Part shown: positions 26,478 through 35,187 of the stretch, piece by piece
Position numbering within the stretch: the first letter of the stretch is position 1
Layout of the letters: each line of letters begins with the position of its first letter
Origin: CAZISM01 sp964541895
GTDB lineage: Bacteria; Zhuqueibacterota; Zhuqueibacteria; Residuimicrobiales; Residuimicrobiaceae
Direction of reading: 5' to 3'
Assembly: GCA_964541895.1 (NCBI GenBank)
Contig: CAZISM010000006.1
Span: 26,956 to 90,955, forward strand
Length of the DNA stretch: 64,000 nt
Made by a program: the position numbers and the translations under genes
The notes under the pieces: generated by a model
Database searches by the model: none
What the model was told of the DNA's origin: nothing
The model's input: the letters and a program-made list of their open reading frames with translations, nothing else

Positions 26478-27617
26478 ATGACTATGTCTCGAAAAGAATT
26501 TTTACATACCACCGGCAAATCCATTGCCGTCGCCGGAGCCGCGGCGGCGGTTCCCGGCGCAGCGGCTGAAAAAGCGAAAACACTCAGCCCGGGCGGCTTC
26601 AAGGTCGAGATCAAAACCAAACGGCTCGATCTGCGCCACGCCTGGACCATCGCCCGCAACACCAGCACCTATAAAGAGTATGCGTTCGTACGGATCGAAA
26701 AAGACGGCGTCTTTGGCATCGGCGAAGCGGCGCATAACGTGCGCTATGGCGAATCTCTGGAATCGACCGTGGCCACCATTGAAAAAGCCATCCCCATTCT
26801 GCAAAAGAGCGACCCCTGGAAATATGTGGACATCAACGCCGCCGTGCAGGCGGTCTGTGAAGGACAAACGGCGGCCAAGGCCGGCATCGATATTGCGCTC
26901 ATGGACTGGTTGACCAAATGGCTGGGCATCCCGCTGTACCAGTTCTGGGGCCTGGATGCGAAAAAGGCGCCGCAGACCACCTTTTCCATAGGCATCGACA
27001 CCATGGATATGGTAAGAACCAAAGTGCAGGAAGCGGATCCCTATCCGCTGTTGAAAATAAAAATGGGTAAGGACAATGACGAAGAGGTCCTGACCGCGGT
27101 GCGCAGCGTTACGGCCAAGACCTTGCGCGTGGATGCCAACGAGGGCTGGAAGGACAAAGAGCTTGCCCTGCGCAAGGTGGAGTGGCTGGCTAAAAACGGC
27201 GTCGATCTGGTGGAGCAGCCGATGCCGGCCGATATGCTGGAAGAGACCGCCTGGGTCAAAGAGCGGGCGCCCATTCCCATCATCGCCGACGAATCGGTCA
27301 AGACCAGCAAGGACATCCCCCGTCTGGCGGAAGCGTTCGACGGCATCAATATCAAAGTGGACAAGGCCGGCGGCCTGCAGGAATCCCTGCGCATGATCTG
27401 GATGGCGCGCTCGCTCGGCTTAAAGATCATGCTGGGGTGTATGGTTTCCAGCTCGGTGTCCATCACGGCCGCCGCACATCTGTCGCCGTTGACCGATTTC
27501 CCGGATCTGGACGGCAATCTGCTGCTGGCCGCGGATCCGTTTGCGGGTGTCAACGTGAAGGATGGCTGGCTGATCCTGCCGGACCGCCCGGGGCTGGGCG
27601 TTATCGGCGAATTCTGA
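26478..27617 (+). CDS. Exported dipeptide-epimerase-like enolase-superfamily enzyme
   Basis: Enolase-superfamily enzyme of 379 residues, most similar by motif to L-Ala-D/L-Glu epimerases. Key residues: LLKIKMGKD near 192-200 (KxK), RVDANEGW (metal Asp), LVEQPMPAD (metal Glu), IIADES (metal Asp) and INIKVDKAGG (second catalytic Lys). Unlike typical cytoplasmic members it begins MTMSRKEFLHTTGKSIAVAG, a Tat-like or Sec-like export signal with SRKEFL in place of SRRxFL, ending near PGAAA. A periplasmic epimerase acting on murein peptides or other acyl amino acids is inferred. Start at 26478 has GGAG upstream and lies 11 bp after the preceding gene. Confidence 0.82.
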   Translation: MTMSRKEFLHTTGKSIAVAGAAAAVPGAAAEKAKTLSPGGFKVEIKTKRLDLRHAWTIARNTSTYKEYAFVRIEKDGVFGIGEAAHNVRYGESLESTVATIEKAIPILQKSDPWKYVDINAAVQAVCEGQTAAKAGIDIALMDWLTKWLGIPLYQFWGLDAKKAPQTTFSIGIDTMDMVRTKVQEADPYPLLKIKMGKDNDEEVLTAVRSVTAKTLRVDANEGWKDKELALRKVEWLAKNGVDLVEQPMPADMLEETAWVKERAPIPIIADESVKTSKDIPRLAEAFDGINIKVDKAGGLQESLRMIWMARSLGLKIMLGCMVSSSVSITAAAHLSPLTDFPDLDGNLLLAADPFAGVNVKDGWLILPDRPGLGVIGEF

Positions 27618-27623
27618 GCGATT

Positions 27624-28274
27624 ATGTTTTTCTCCAAAAAAGAACAACAGGTGCGCCGCCTCGTAGCGGACCACACCGAACAGACCCACCGTTGCCTGCA
27701 GAGCAGCCGCGAGTTGATGGCGCGCTATCTGCAAAACGATCATGACGCGTGCGAACAGCTCTGGCTGCAGGTCCGCGGCCATGAGCATCAGGCCGACATC
27801 GTCCGCCGGGAGATCTATGCCTGGCTGGATAAAGGGGCTTTTTTGCCGCTGCTGCGCGTGGATCTGCATCGCTTTATCGAAAGAATGGACGACGTCGCCG
27901 GCGTCAGTGAAGATGTGGCGGACACGCTGTTGTGCGAACGTCCGGTGTTGCCGGAGGCGATGATCAACGACCTGCAGCAGGTGTTTGAAAAAACTCTGGC
28001 CCAGATGCGCTTGCTGGCGGAGGCGGTCGCCTGCTTTGTTGAGAACGGCCAACCGGACGACGGGATACGCGATCACATCGTGCAGATCCTGGCCACGGAA
28101 CACGAGATCGACGAACTGGAACATAGCCTGACCCGTTGGTTGTTCGGCTCTTCTCTGCCGCTGGCGGAAAAATTACATATAAAAAAACTGCTGACGCAGG
28201 TGGCCGATATTTCGAACCGCATCGAAGACGTTGCCGACAGCCTCAGTGAAATCCTGGTTAAAATGCAGGTATAG
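27624..28274 (+). CDS. DUF47 (PhoU-like) accessory protein for phosphate transport
   Basis: All-helical cytoplasmic protein of 216 residues of the DUF47/PhoU-like family, which is nearly always paired with PiT phosphate permeases. Visible landmarks: MFFSKKEQQVRRLVADHTEQ, HEHQADIVRREIYAWLDKGAF, DLHRFIERMDDVAGVSEDVADTL and the C-terminal ISNRIEDVADSLSEILV. Conserved acidic clusters are typical of the metal-binding PhoU fold. The gene is 6 bp after the epimerase gene and 6 bp before the permease, so regulation of that permease is the likely role. Confidence 0.93.
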   Translation: MFFSKKEQQVRRLVADHTEQTHRCLQSSRELMARYLQNDHDACEQLWLQVRGHEHQADIVRREIYAWLDKGAFLPLLRVDLHRFIERMDDVAGVSEDVADTLLCERPVLPEAMINDLQQVFEKTLAQMRLLAEAVACFVENGQPDDGIRDHIVQILATEHEIDELEHSLTRWLFGSSLPLAEKLHIKKLLTQVADISNRIEDVADSLSEILVKMQV

Positions 28275-28280
28275 ATCCGG

Positions 28281-29216
28281 ATGTTCTGGCCATACGCTAG
28301 CGGCGCCTTTCTCGGCTGGGCGCTGGGCGCCAACGACGCCGCCAACGTGTTTGGAACCGGTGTAGCAACCCGGTTGGTCAGCTACCGCATGGCGGTGGTT
28401 CTTCTTGCCGTCTTTGTGATGCTGGGCGCTGCGCTGGAAGGACCCAAGTGTATGACGACGCTGAACGAGGTCACCCGTTTGACACCGTTGTATGCGGTGC
28501 TGGTCACCGCCAGCGCCGGCGTGGTCATGTTTCTGCTCTCTCTGCTGGCTCTGCCGGCCTCCTCATCGCAGGCCATCATGGGCGCGCTGCTGTTCATCGG
28601 TCTGGTGGAGGGTCAGCCACAGTGGTCGGTCCTCGCCAAGGTAGCGTTGTGCTGGGTATTGACGCCGGTGAGCGCTGCTCTGCTCAGTGCCTTTCTCTAT
28701 CTGGCCCTGGGTCGGCTTTTGCGGCCGCTTCTCAGCCATTTGCGCTGGCGTACCCTGTTTCTGAAAAGTGCGGTTGTAGTGGCCGGCTGTTACGGCTCCT
28801 ACTCTCTGGGCGGCAACAATGTGGCTAATGTCTCCGGCGTCTATGTCGGTGCCGGCCTGATGTCGCCGTTGACCGCGTCCCTGTTCGGCGGTGCCGCCAT
28901 TGCGCTGGGCGCGTTGACCTTCAGCCGCAGGGTGATGGAAACGGTCGGTCAATCCATCATGGCCCTGGATGCGTTTTCAGCGTTTATCTCCATTCTGGCG
29001 CTGTCTGTTTCTGCACACCTGTTTACACAAATCGGCGTGCCGGTGTCCAGCACGCAGGCCGTGGTCGGCGCCGTGCTGGGCATCGGCCTGTTGAAGGATA
29101 GTTCAAAAATACACAAGACCACGGTGGCGCAGATTGTGAGCGGATGGCTGGCGACCCCGCTGGCCGGCGCGCTGGTCTGTTTGCTGCTGTTTCAACTGGT
29201 AAATATTTTGCCGTAA
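28281..29216 (+). CDS. pit: PiT-family inorganic phosphate permease
   Basis: Inner-membrane proton- or sodium-coupled phosphate transporter, 311 residues with about nine or ten hydrophobic helices. The duplicated family signature is present: GWALGANDAANVFGTGVATR near 12-31 and YSLGGNNVANVSGVYVGAG near 174-192, and the C-terminal repeat VSSTQAVVGAVLGIGL. The length is that of the compact archaeal/bacterial type. It is coupled (6 bp) to the DUF47 gene, the standard arrangement. Substrate could be another oxyanion, since sulfate permeases share the family. Confidence 0.93.
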   Translation: MFWPYASGAFLGWALGANDAANVFGTGVATRLVSYRMAVVLLAVFVMLGAALEGPKCMTTLNEVTRLTPLYAVLVTASAGVVMFLLSLLALPASSSQAIMGALLFIGLVEGQPQWSVLAKVALCWVLTPVSAALLSAFLYLALGRLLRPLLSHLRWRTLFLKSAVVVAGCYGSYSLGGNNVANVSGVYVGAGLMSPLTASLFGGAAIALGALTFSRRVMETVGQSIMALDAFSAFISILALSVSAHLFTQIGVPVSSTQAVVGAVLGIGLLKDSSKIHKTTVAQIVSGWLATPLAGALVCLLLFQLVNILP

Positions 29217-29299
29217 GGGCGGCCGACTTTAGCGCCGGTGCAGACGGCGAGGGCGGAATAGATATAACAACCTGGAACACTATTCATCGGAAGAGAACT

Positions 29300-30205
29300 A
29301 TGGATCAAATGGACCTGTTTTCCCAGGCAGACGAGCATCTGGAAAAAGCCATGCAGGCGCTCCTCGAGACCGATTTCAGCGGTGCGCGCAAAGAGCTGCA
29401 AACGGCACGTTCCATCAACCCGTTTCTGCCCAATCTCGATGCGACCCAGCACATGATCGACTTTTTTCAGAAATTTCATAAAAAAGCGAAAAACACCGCC
29501 GAGGCTCTGGCAGAAGTGTACGAGGCCGTTCCGGAGGCCGTACTGAAGGGGTCGCTGCTGTTGCGCGAAGCGGAACTGATCGAGGAAACCATGGCGAAAA
29601 TGGCGTTGCAGAACGTCAAGATGAGCAAACCGTTTCTGGACAGCGGCAAACGACTGCATTGGGGATACTGCCATTTGCTCAATCGCCAGTTTGGCAAAGC
29701 CGATAAAGTGTTCAAAGAGACGCTGAACGTGCCCAGGGAGCAGCGCGCCGATCTCTGGGGGTATTACGGTGACCTGTGCCACGTCCAGAACGACCAGCGC
29801 CAGGCGCAGAGCGCCTATATTCGCGCGCTGCTGCTCAATCCGCAGGAGCTGGATATGTATCGGTTGCGCCACAGCGGACTGAAACAGCTGTTCCGCGATC
29901 TGCTGCTGGATAAAAAAGAACCGGAAGTGCGCAGCCTCTTGCTGTTTGAAGCGTGGCACAAAGAGCTGTTCACCTTTATCAACACCGGCCGCTCTACGGA
30001 CTCGCAGCCGGAAGGGTTGCAGGCGCTGCTGAAAAAACCGCTGCCCAAAGATAAACCGGGCAAATGGCACCGGTTCTCCATCCATTTTTATATCGATCAG
30101 ATGAACGCCAAGGTGGATGTAAGCAACCGGGAGAGCATGCAGAAAATCGATCCCGAGCTCTTTCAACGCTATCTGCAGATTCTGAAAGAGCGGGCGCAGG
30201 CGTGA
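29300..30205 (+). CDS. TPR-like protein of unknown function
   Basis: Cytoplasmic protein of 301 residues with no signal peptide. The N-terminal part MDQMDLFSQADEHLEKAMQAL has TPR character; further helix pairs at about 100-200 include KRLHWGYCHLLNRQFGKADK and LWGYYGDLCHVQNDQRQAQ and SAYIRALLLNPQELDMYRL. The C-terminal third is unrecognised. The start at 29300 follows the weak ribosome-binding site GAAGAG and removes an implausible upstream extension. It lies 83 bp after the permease gene and may share its transcript. Confidence 0.75.
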   Translation: MDQMDLFSQADEHLEKAMQALLETDFSGARKELQTARSINPFLPNLDATQHMIDFFQKFHKKAKNTAEALAEVYEAVPEAVLKGSLLLREAELIEETMAKMALQNVKMSKPFLDSGKRLHWGYCHLLNRQFGKADKVFKETLNVPREQRADLWGYYGDLCHVQNDQRQAQSAYIRALLLNPQELDMYRLRHSGLKQLFRDLLLDKKEPEVRSLLLFEAWHKELFTFINTGRSTDSQPEGLQALLKKPLPKDKPGKWHRFSIHFYIDQMNAKVDVSNRESMQKIDPELFQRYLQILKERAQA

Positions 30206-30414
30206 TCGACGGCACCTGTTGTCAGGTCCGGCCGTGCCGAGAAGGGTGCGGATGTCACAATCCATTCCCGAGCGCCGACACGCCAAAGTGTGAACTCTGA
30301 ACGGGAATGCCGTCTAGAGCCCGGCCGACGGGCGCAGGCAGATCGATGATTTTCTGCAGCAGACAGGCATGACAAATTATTCATTATAAACAATCTATTT
30401 TTCCCGGAGTTGTT

Positions 30415-31308
30415 ATGAGCGCAAACTACAAAGGCATTGTGGTACCCCTTATTTCGCCCATTGATAAAAACGAACGAATTGACGAGCCTGCTCTGCGCAA
30501 GCTGGTCAGCTATCTCGTCGACGGCGGCGTGCACGGCATCTTTGTCAACAGCACCACCGGCGAAGGCTTGCTGTTGCGCGAAGCGGAAAAACAACGCATC
30601 CTCGAAATCGTCCTCGACCAGGTACACGGCCGCGTCACCGTCTATGCCGGCGTCAGCGATACCGGCACAGCCCGCGCGCTGGACAACGTCATCCAGGCGG
30701 ATAAATTGGGCGCTGATGTGCTGGTGGCGCACCCGCCTTTTTATTTTCCGCCCAACGATCAGTCGGAATTGTACGACTATTTCGCCCGTCTGGCCCAAGC
30801 CAGCAGCAAACCGTTCATGTTATACAATATCCCCTTTACCACCAAAGCGTCCATCGCCCTCAATACGGTGGAAAAATTGATAAAGATCGACAATATCATC
30901 GGCATCAAGGACAGCTCGGTGGATTATGTCTATCTGATGAATCTGATCGAGTTGAAGAAGGAACGTGCGGATTTCACCATCTTTATCGGCAAGACCCACA
31001 TGTGGGCGGCCGGAATCCTCTCCGGCGCCGACGGCGGCCTGGACGGCATCTCGAACCTGATTCCGTCCCATTGCGTTTCACTGTATGAAGCCATTGTCAA
31101 CAAGGCTGGGGATTGCTATGAACGTCAACGGGAAATCAACGAGATCTGGCGCGTCTACGAATGCCGTTCCTTTCTGGGTGGCATCAAAGCGGCGTTGTCG
31201 TTTATGGGCTTGTGCCAACCCTATACCCTCAGCCCCGTTCTGCCGGCCAGCGAGGAAGAAAAGCTAAAAATCAAAGCCATTCTGCAGCAGCATCATCTGT
31301 TGCCCTGA
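30415..31308 (+). CDS. DapA/NanA-family class I aldolase (dihydrodipicolinate-synthase-like)
   Basis: Cytoplasmic TIM-barrel lyase of 297 residues. Schiff-base Lys lies in IIGIKDSS near 160, with the partner Tyr in FMLYNIPFTT near 134; VNSTTGEGLLL near 44 is the substrate-carboxylate motif, where DapA has GTTGE. The sequence matches the general N-acetylneuraminate lyase/dihydrodipicolinate synthase superfamily more than true DapA, so the natural keto-acid substrate is open. It is preceded by a 209-bp gap with TATAAA-like sequence near 30390 and CCGGAG just before the ATG. Nearby genes concern sugars, which fits a sugar-acid or sialic-acid aldolase. Confidence 0.85.
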   Translation: MSANYKGIVVPLISPIDKNERIDEPALRKLVSYLVDGGVHGIFVNSTTGEGLLLREAEKQRILEIVLDQVHGRVTVYAGVSDTGTARALDNVIQADKLGADVLVAHPPFYFPPNDQSELYDYFARLAQASSKPFMLYNIPFTTKASIALNTVEKLIKIDNIIGIKDSSVDYVYLMNLIELKKERADFTIFIGKTHMWAAGILSGADGGLDGISNLIPSHCVSLYEAIVNKAGDCYERQREINEIWRVYECRSFLGGIKAALSFMGLCQPYTLSPVLPASEEEKLKIKAILQQHHLLP

Positions 31309-31364
31309 CCGCTTCATCAGCCGACCCGTTGATTCATCCTGTTGGCCAGAACCAAGGAGATGTT

Positions 31365-31967
31365 ATGAATTCCAAAACGCCGTTCTATTCAGCCATCGCG
31401 ATCGCCCTCTTTAGTTTGCTTATCGCCACCATCGCCCTCTATCAGGTTAAAAAGGTCCGCGCTCTGGCCCTGTCAGATCTTGCCATCGAAGAAAACAACT
31501 CGCTGGTGACGCCGTTGTTCGATGAAGCCACCGGCTCCTGGAGTTTCCTGGCGTTGTACGAGATCCATGTGAACAACCTCTCCGGTCCGGATGTGCGTTG
31601 GTCCGCCATCACCCAGGAACAGCAGGGCAGCGGCTTTCTCGTGGGATTGCGCAACGGAGAATATCTCTCTACCAGGCTGTCCTACAAAGCCTTTATCTGC
31701 GACCGCAATCTGGCGGAGTTACAGGCCGACCCCAAGCTGATTCGGGAATTGACCAGGAAGGAGATGCCGGCCAAAGTGGAGTTGTCGCACCTCATCAAGG
31801 CCGGCGAAAGCAAATCCATCCGGGTGGGGGTGCTGGTACAATCCTACGATCAGAACCAGAAGCAACTCGTCGATATGGTCCTGCTCTCCTTTGGTCTGGA
31901 CTTTGATCAGAACCGGCATTACACCTTCCGTCGCGGATTTCCCGTCCCGGCGTTGAAATCAGAATAG
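31365..31967 (+). CDS. Membrane-anchored protein of unknown function
   Basis: Protein of 200 residues with one N-terminal transmembrane anchor (about 8-27, YSAIAIALFSLLIATIALY) followed by an extracytoplasmic beta-rich domain without recognisable family. It has a basic stop-transfer KKVR after the helix. The start at 31365 is supported by AAGGAG 8 nt upstream. It is 56 bp after the aldolase and 23 bp before a lipoprotein esterase, suggesting cotranscription. Function unknown. Confidence 0.72.
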   Translation: MNSKTPFYSAIAIALFSLLIATIALYQVKKVRALALSDLAIEENNSLVTPLFDEATGSWSFLALYEIHVNNLSGPDVRWSAITQEQQGSGFLVGLRNGEYLSTRLSYKAFICDRNLAELQADPKLIRELTRKEMPAKVELSHLIKAGESKSIRVGVLVQSYDQNQKQLVDMVLLSFGLDFDQNRHYTFRRGFPVPALKSE

Positions 31968-31990
31968 TCACCCCATTGCGAGGAGCCCGT

Positions 31991-34006
31991 ATGCGCGTGC
32001 AAGTCTGGTTAGTACTTTTTTCCGCCTTGCTGCTGGCATGTGCCGGTGGACGCAAATCCCTTTTGCCGTTGCCGGCGAATCTGACCGTGCTCACGGCCGC
32101 CGGCGATTCCACGTTTCGCGACCTTCGCTTCGTGCAGGTGCGCAAAGGGGATAAAATGGAATACGCTTTTCCGGAGTTTAAAACCCTGGCCGCCTGGGAA
32201 GCCTATCGCCAATCGCTGATGCAGCATATTCTCATCGCCAACGGCCTGGTGCCCATGCCGCCCAAATGCGAGCTGCGGCCGCAGCGTTTCGATAAAACCG
32301 TTCATACCGACTATGCAGTGGAAAAGGTCCAGTTTGAAAGCTATCCAGGCTTTTATGTGACCGGCAATTTATACATGCCGGTCGGCAAGACCGCGCCCTG
32401 TCCGGCGGTCCTGAATCCGCACGGCCATTGGAAAAACGGTCGCCTGGAGGATACGGATCTGAACTCCGGTCCGGGGCGCTGCATCAATCTGGCCCGGCAG
32501 GGATATATCGTCCTCAACTATGATATGGTGGGTTATCAGGACAGCAAACAGATTCCACATACGTACGCTAACACGCCGCAGCATCAGCTGTGGGGCATCA
32601 GTCTGATGGGATTGCAGTTGTGGAACAGCATCCGCGCCATTGATTTTCTGTTGACGCTGCCGGAGGTGGACGGTTCCCGCCTGGCCTGCACCGGTGAATC
32701 GGGCGGCGGCACCCAAACCTTTATGATCACAGCGGTGGATCCGCGCATCAAAGTGGCCGCGCCGGTCAATATGGTGTCGGCCCATTTTCAGGGCGGCTGT
32801 TTGTGCGAAAACGCGCCGGCCCTGCGGCTCAACACCTTTAACGTCGAGATCGCCGGCCTGACCGCTCCGCGGCCGCTGTTGATGGTGTCGACGACCGGCG
32901 ATTGGACCAGGAATAATCCCGGCGTCGAATATCCCATGGTCCGTTCCGTGTACGAACTCTACAACGCCGCGGACCACGTTCACTGCGTTCAATTCAATTA
33001 CCCGCACAATTACAACAAGGACAGCCGCGAAGCGGTGTATGGCTGGTTCGGACGCTGGCTGCTCGGCCAGAATGATGCCACTCAGCTGCGCGAAACCGCG
33101 TTTAGCGCAGACCCCAAAGAAAAATTGCGACTGTACACGGATGAGGAAAAGGCGCCGGGTGACATGACGGAGGAAAAGCTCACCGTTTTTCTGCAGGAGA
33201 ACGCTCGAGCCGCATTGGCGAAAGAGCTGCCGCAAACGGAGAGCGATGTCGCTGCGTTCAAGAAAAAGTGGTCGCCCCTGTTTCAGGATGTTCTGGCCGT
33301 CCAACCGGTCCTGGCGGTGGATCGCCGACTTGTCCGCGAGCAAAAGAGCAGCCGCGTCGCTGTCTCCGGTCTGATGCTGAGCGTAAAGGGCGAAAAAAAG
33401 TGGATTCCGGCCACGCTCTGGCTGCCGAAAACCGTTCGCGGAGCGGCGCTGCTCGTTCATCCCGGGGGCAAGCAGGTTGTGGCAGAGGAGCAGATGGCTC
33501 TGGTGCAGCAGCTGCTGCGTAAAGGACAGGCCGTGCTGGCCATTGATGTCTTTAACAGTGGCGAGCATACGAGTTCAAGAATCGTGCGCGACACCGCGAC
33601 AAAATACTTTACCACGTTCAATCGCACCGACGCTCAGGAACGAATTCAGGACATTCTGACCGCCGCCGCCTTCCTGCGCGACTATTCGAATGTAACCGTG
33701 TACGGATTGCAGGAAGCGGGCGCCTGGGCCATGATGGCAGCCGCCGTCTGCAGCGATGTAGACGAACTGGTTATAGACGGCATGAACGGAGCCCTTGACC
33801 GCGAGAGCTTTCTCCTGCAAAACGCGTTTATGCCGGGCCTCGCCCGCTATGGCGATGTGCAAATGGCTGCCGCTCTCTATGCGCCCAAGCCTCTGCATCT
33901 GTTCAATGCGCCGGCCGGCTCGTTAACGGACACGATGAACAGGATTTTTCAACTTTATGCCGGCCCCGCCCGCTTGACCATCGACACCGGTGCGCAGATA
34001 AAATAA
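31991..34006 (+). CDS. Alpha/beta-hydrolase lipoprotein, acetyl-xylan-esterase-like
   Basis: Predicted lipoprotein of 671 residues: signal peptide with LLAC and lipidated Cys17, then an alpha/beta-hydrolase domain (about 90-400) with an oxyanion region NPHGHWKNG near 145 and the nucleophile elbow GESGGG, Ser237. The pattern CTGESGGGTQTFM is typical of the acetyl-xylan-esterase/dienelactone-hydrolase-like enzymes abundant in Bacteroidota and Planctomycetes. Residues 400-671 look like a second, degenerate hydrolase domain without a clear nucleophile. It overlaps the MFS gene by one base (TAATG). Role in polysaccharide deacylation is inferred. Confidence 0.8.
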   Translation: MRVQVWLVLFSALLLACAGGRKSLLPLPANLTVLTAAGDSTFRDLRFVQVRKGDKMEYAFPEFKTLAAWEAYRQSLMQHILIANGLVPMPPKCELRPQRFDKTVHTDYAVEKVQFESYPGFYVTGNLYMPVGKTAPCPAVLNPHGHWKNGRLEDTDLNSGPGRCINLARQGYIVLNYDMVGYQDSKQIPHTYANTPQHQLWGISLMGLQLWNSIRAIDFLLTLPEVDGSRLACTGESGGGTQTFMITAVDPRIKVAAPVNMVSAHFQGGCLCENAPALRLNTFNVEIAGLTAPRPLLMVSTTGDWTRNNPGVEYPMVRSVYELYNAADHVHCVQFNYPHNYNKDSREAVYGWFGRWLLGQNDATQLRETAFSADPKEKLRLYTDEEKAPGDMTEEKLTVFLQENARAALAKELPQTESDVAAFKKKWSPLFQDVLAVQPVLAVDRRLVREQKSSRVAVSGLMLSVKGEKKWIPATLWLPKTVRGAALLVHPGGKQVVAEEQMALVQQLLRKGQAVLAIDVFNSGEHTSSRIVRDTATKYFTTFNRTDAQERIQDILTAAAFLRDYSNVTVYGLQEAGAWAMMAAAVCSDVDELVIDGMNGALDRESFLLQNAFMPGLARYGDVQMAAALYAPKPLHLFNAPAGSLTDTMNRIFQLYAGPARLTIDTGAQIK

Positions 34007-35187
34007 TGGCAACGCGGTCGATGCGGCTCAACGGACTGTCCCGCAACGTTGTCGTCCTGGGAGTGGTCAGCCTGCTTAACGACGCCAGCAGTGAAATGAT
34101 CTTTCCGCTGCTGCCGGTGTTTCTGACCACCGTCCTCGGCGCCAGCACCGAGCTGCTGGGATTGATCGAAGGGGTGGCTGAAACAACAGCGGGCGTGCTC
34201 AAGCTGTTCTCCGGCTATTTTTCCGACCGGTTGAAAAAGCGCAAGGGTCCGGCAGTCATCGGCTATGCGGCTTCCGCCGCCACGCGGCCCTTGCTGGCCC
34301 TCGCCACCCAGGGCTGGCACATTCTGCTGGTCCGCTTTGGCGATCGCGTCGGCAAAGGCGTGCGCACAGCGCCGCGGGATGCCCTCATCGCCGATTCCAC
34401 CGACCCCGGCCGGCGCGGGCTGGCGTTCGGTTTTCATCGCAGTATGGATCATGCCGGCGCCGTCATCGGGCCGATGCTGGCGATGATCGTACTGTACTGC
34501 AGTCCGGAAAACTATCGCCTGGTCTTTGGGCTGGCCATTTTACCCGCCGTGGCCGGCGTGCTGGTTCTGCTGCTGGCGGCCCAGGAGATCCCTCCGCAAC
34601 AGCGCGGCCCTGCCCCTTCGTTCCGCCTGCACCAGTTCGACCGCTCCTTTAAAACATACCTGATCACCGTATTCCTGTTTACGCTGGGCAACTCCAGTGA
34701 TGCCTTTCTGCTCTTGCGCGCCAAACAGGTGGGGATTTCAACAGCGATGATTCCGGCGCTGTGGCTCTTTCATCACCTGGTCAAAATGGTGGTGTCGGTA
34801 CCTGGATCCGGGCTCTCCGATCGCATCGGCCGAAAACGTGTCATTCGCATGGGCTGGTTGGTCTATGCGGCGGTTTATGTCGGCTTCGGTATGGCGCAAC
34901 AGGCGTGGCAGATCTGGTTGCTGTTCGCCGTGTACAGTATTTACTATGGTCTCACGGAAGGAACCGAAAAAGCGTTTGTCGCCGACCTGGTCCGGCCCGA
35001 CCAGCGAGGCACCGCGTTCGGCATTTATAATTTTGCCATGGCCATCGGCGCCCTGCCTGCCAGTCTGATCATGGGCGTTCTCTGGCATCGGGCCAGCCCG
35101 CTGACCGCTTTTTTGTTCGGCGTAACCATGGCTCTGCTGGCGGCCATAGCCTTGTCGGGAGTGAAAGAGCATGAAACCGTGGCTTAG
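34006..35187 (+). CDS. MFS transporter
   Basis: Inner-membrane major facilitator of 393 residues with about twelve hydrophobic helices. The motif-A region reads GYFSDRLKKRKGPAVIGY near 70, and its second copy GLSDRIGRKRVIRMGW near 267. Start ATG at 34006 overlaps the preceding stop by one base. It also shares 17 bp with the following GH31 gene. Substrate is not deducible, but coupling to an esterase and a glycosidase suggests a sugar or sugar derivative. The sequence is closest to a general drug/sugar MFS type without a diagnostic subfamily mark. Confidence 0.9.
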   Translation: MATRSMRLNGLSRNVVVLGVVSLLNDASSEMIFPLLPVFLTTVLGASTELLGLIEGVAETTAGVLKLFSGYFSDRLKKRKGPAVIGYAASAATRPLLALATQGWHILLVRFGDRVGKGVRTAPRDALIADSTDPGRRGLAFGFHRSMDHAGAVIGPMLAMIVLYCSPENYRLVFGLAILPAVAGVLVLLLAAQEIPPQQRGPAPSFRLHQFDRSFKTYLITVFLFTLGNSSDAFLLLRAKQVGISTAMIPALWLFHHLVKMVVSVPGSGLSDRIGRKRVIRMGWLVYAAVYVGFGMAQQAWQIWLLFAVYSIYYGLTEGTEKAFVADLVRPDQRGTAFGIYNFAMAIGALPASLIMGVLWHRASPLTAFLFGVTMALLAAIALSGVKEHETVA

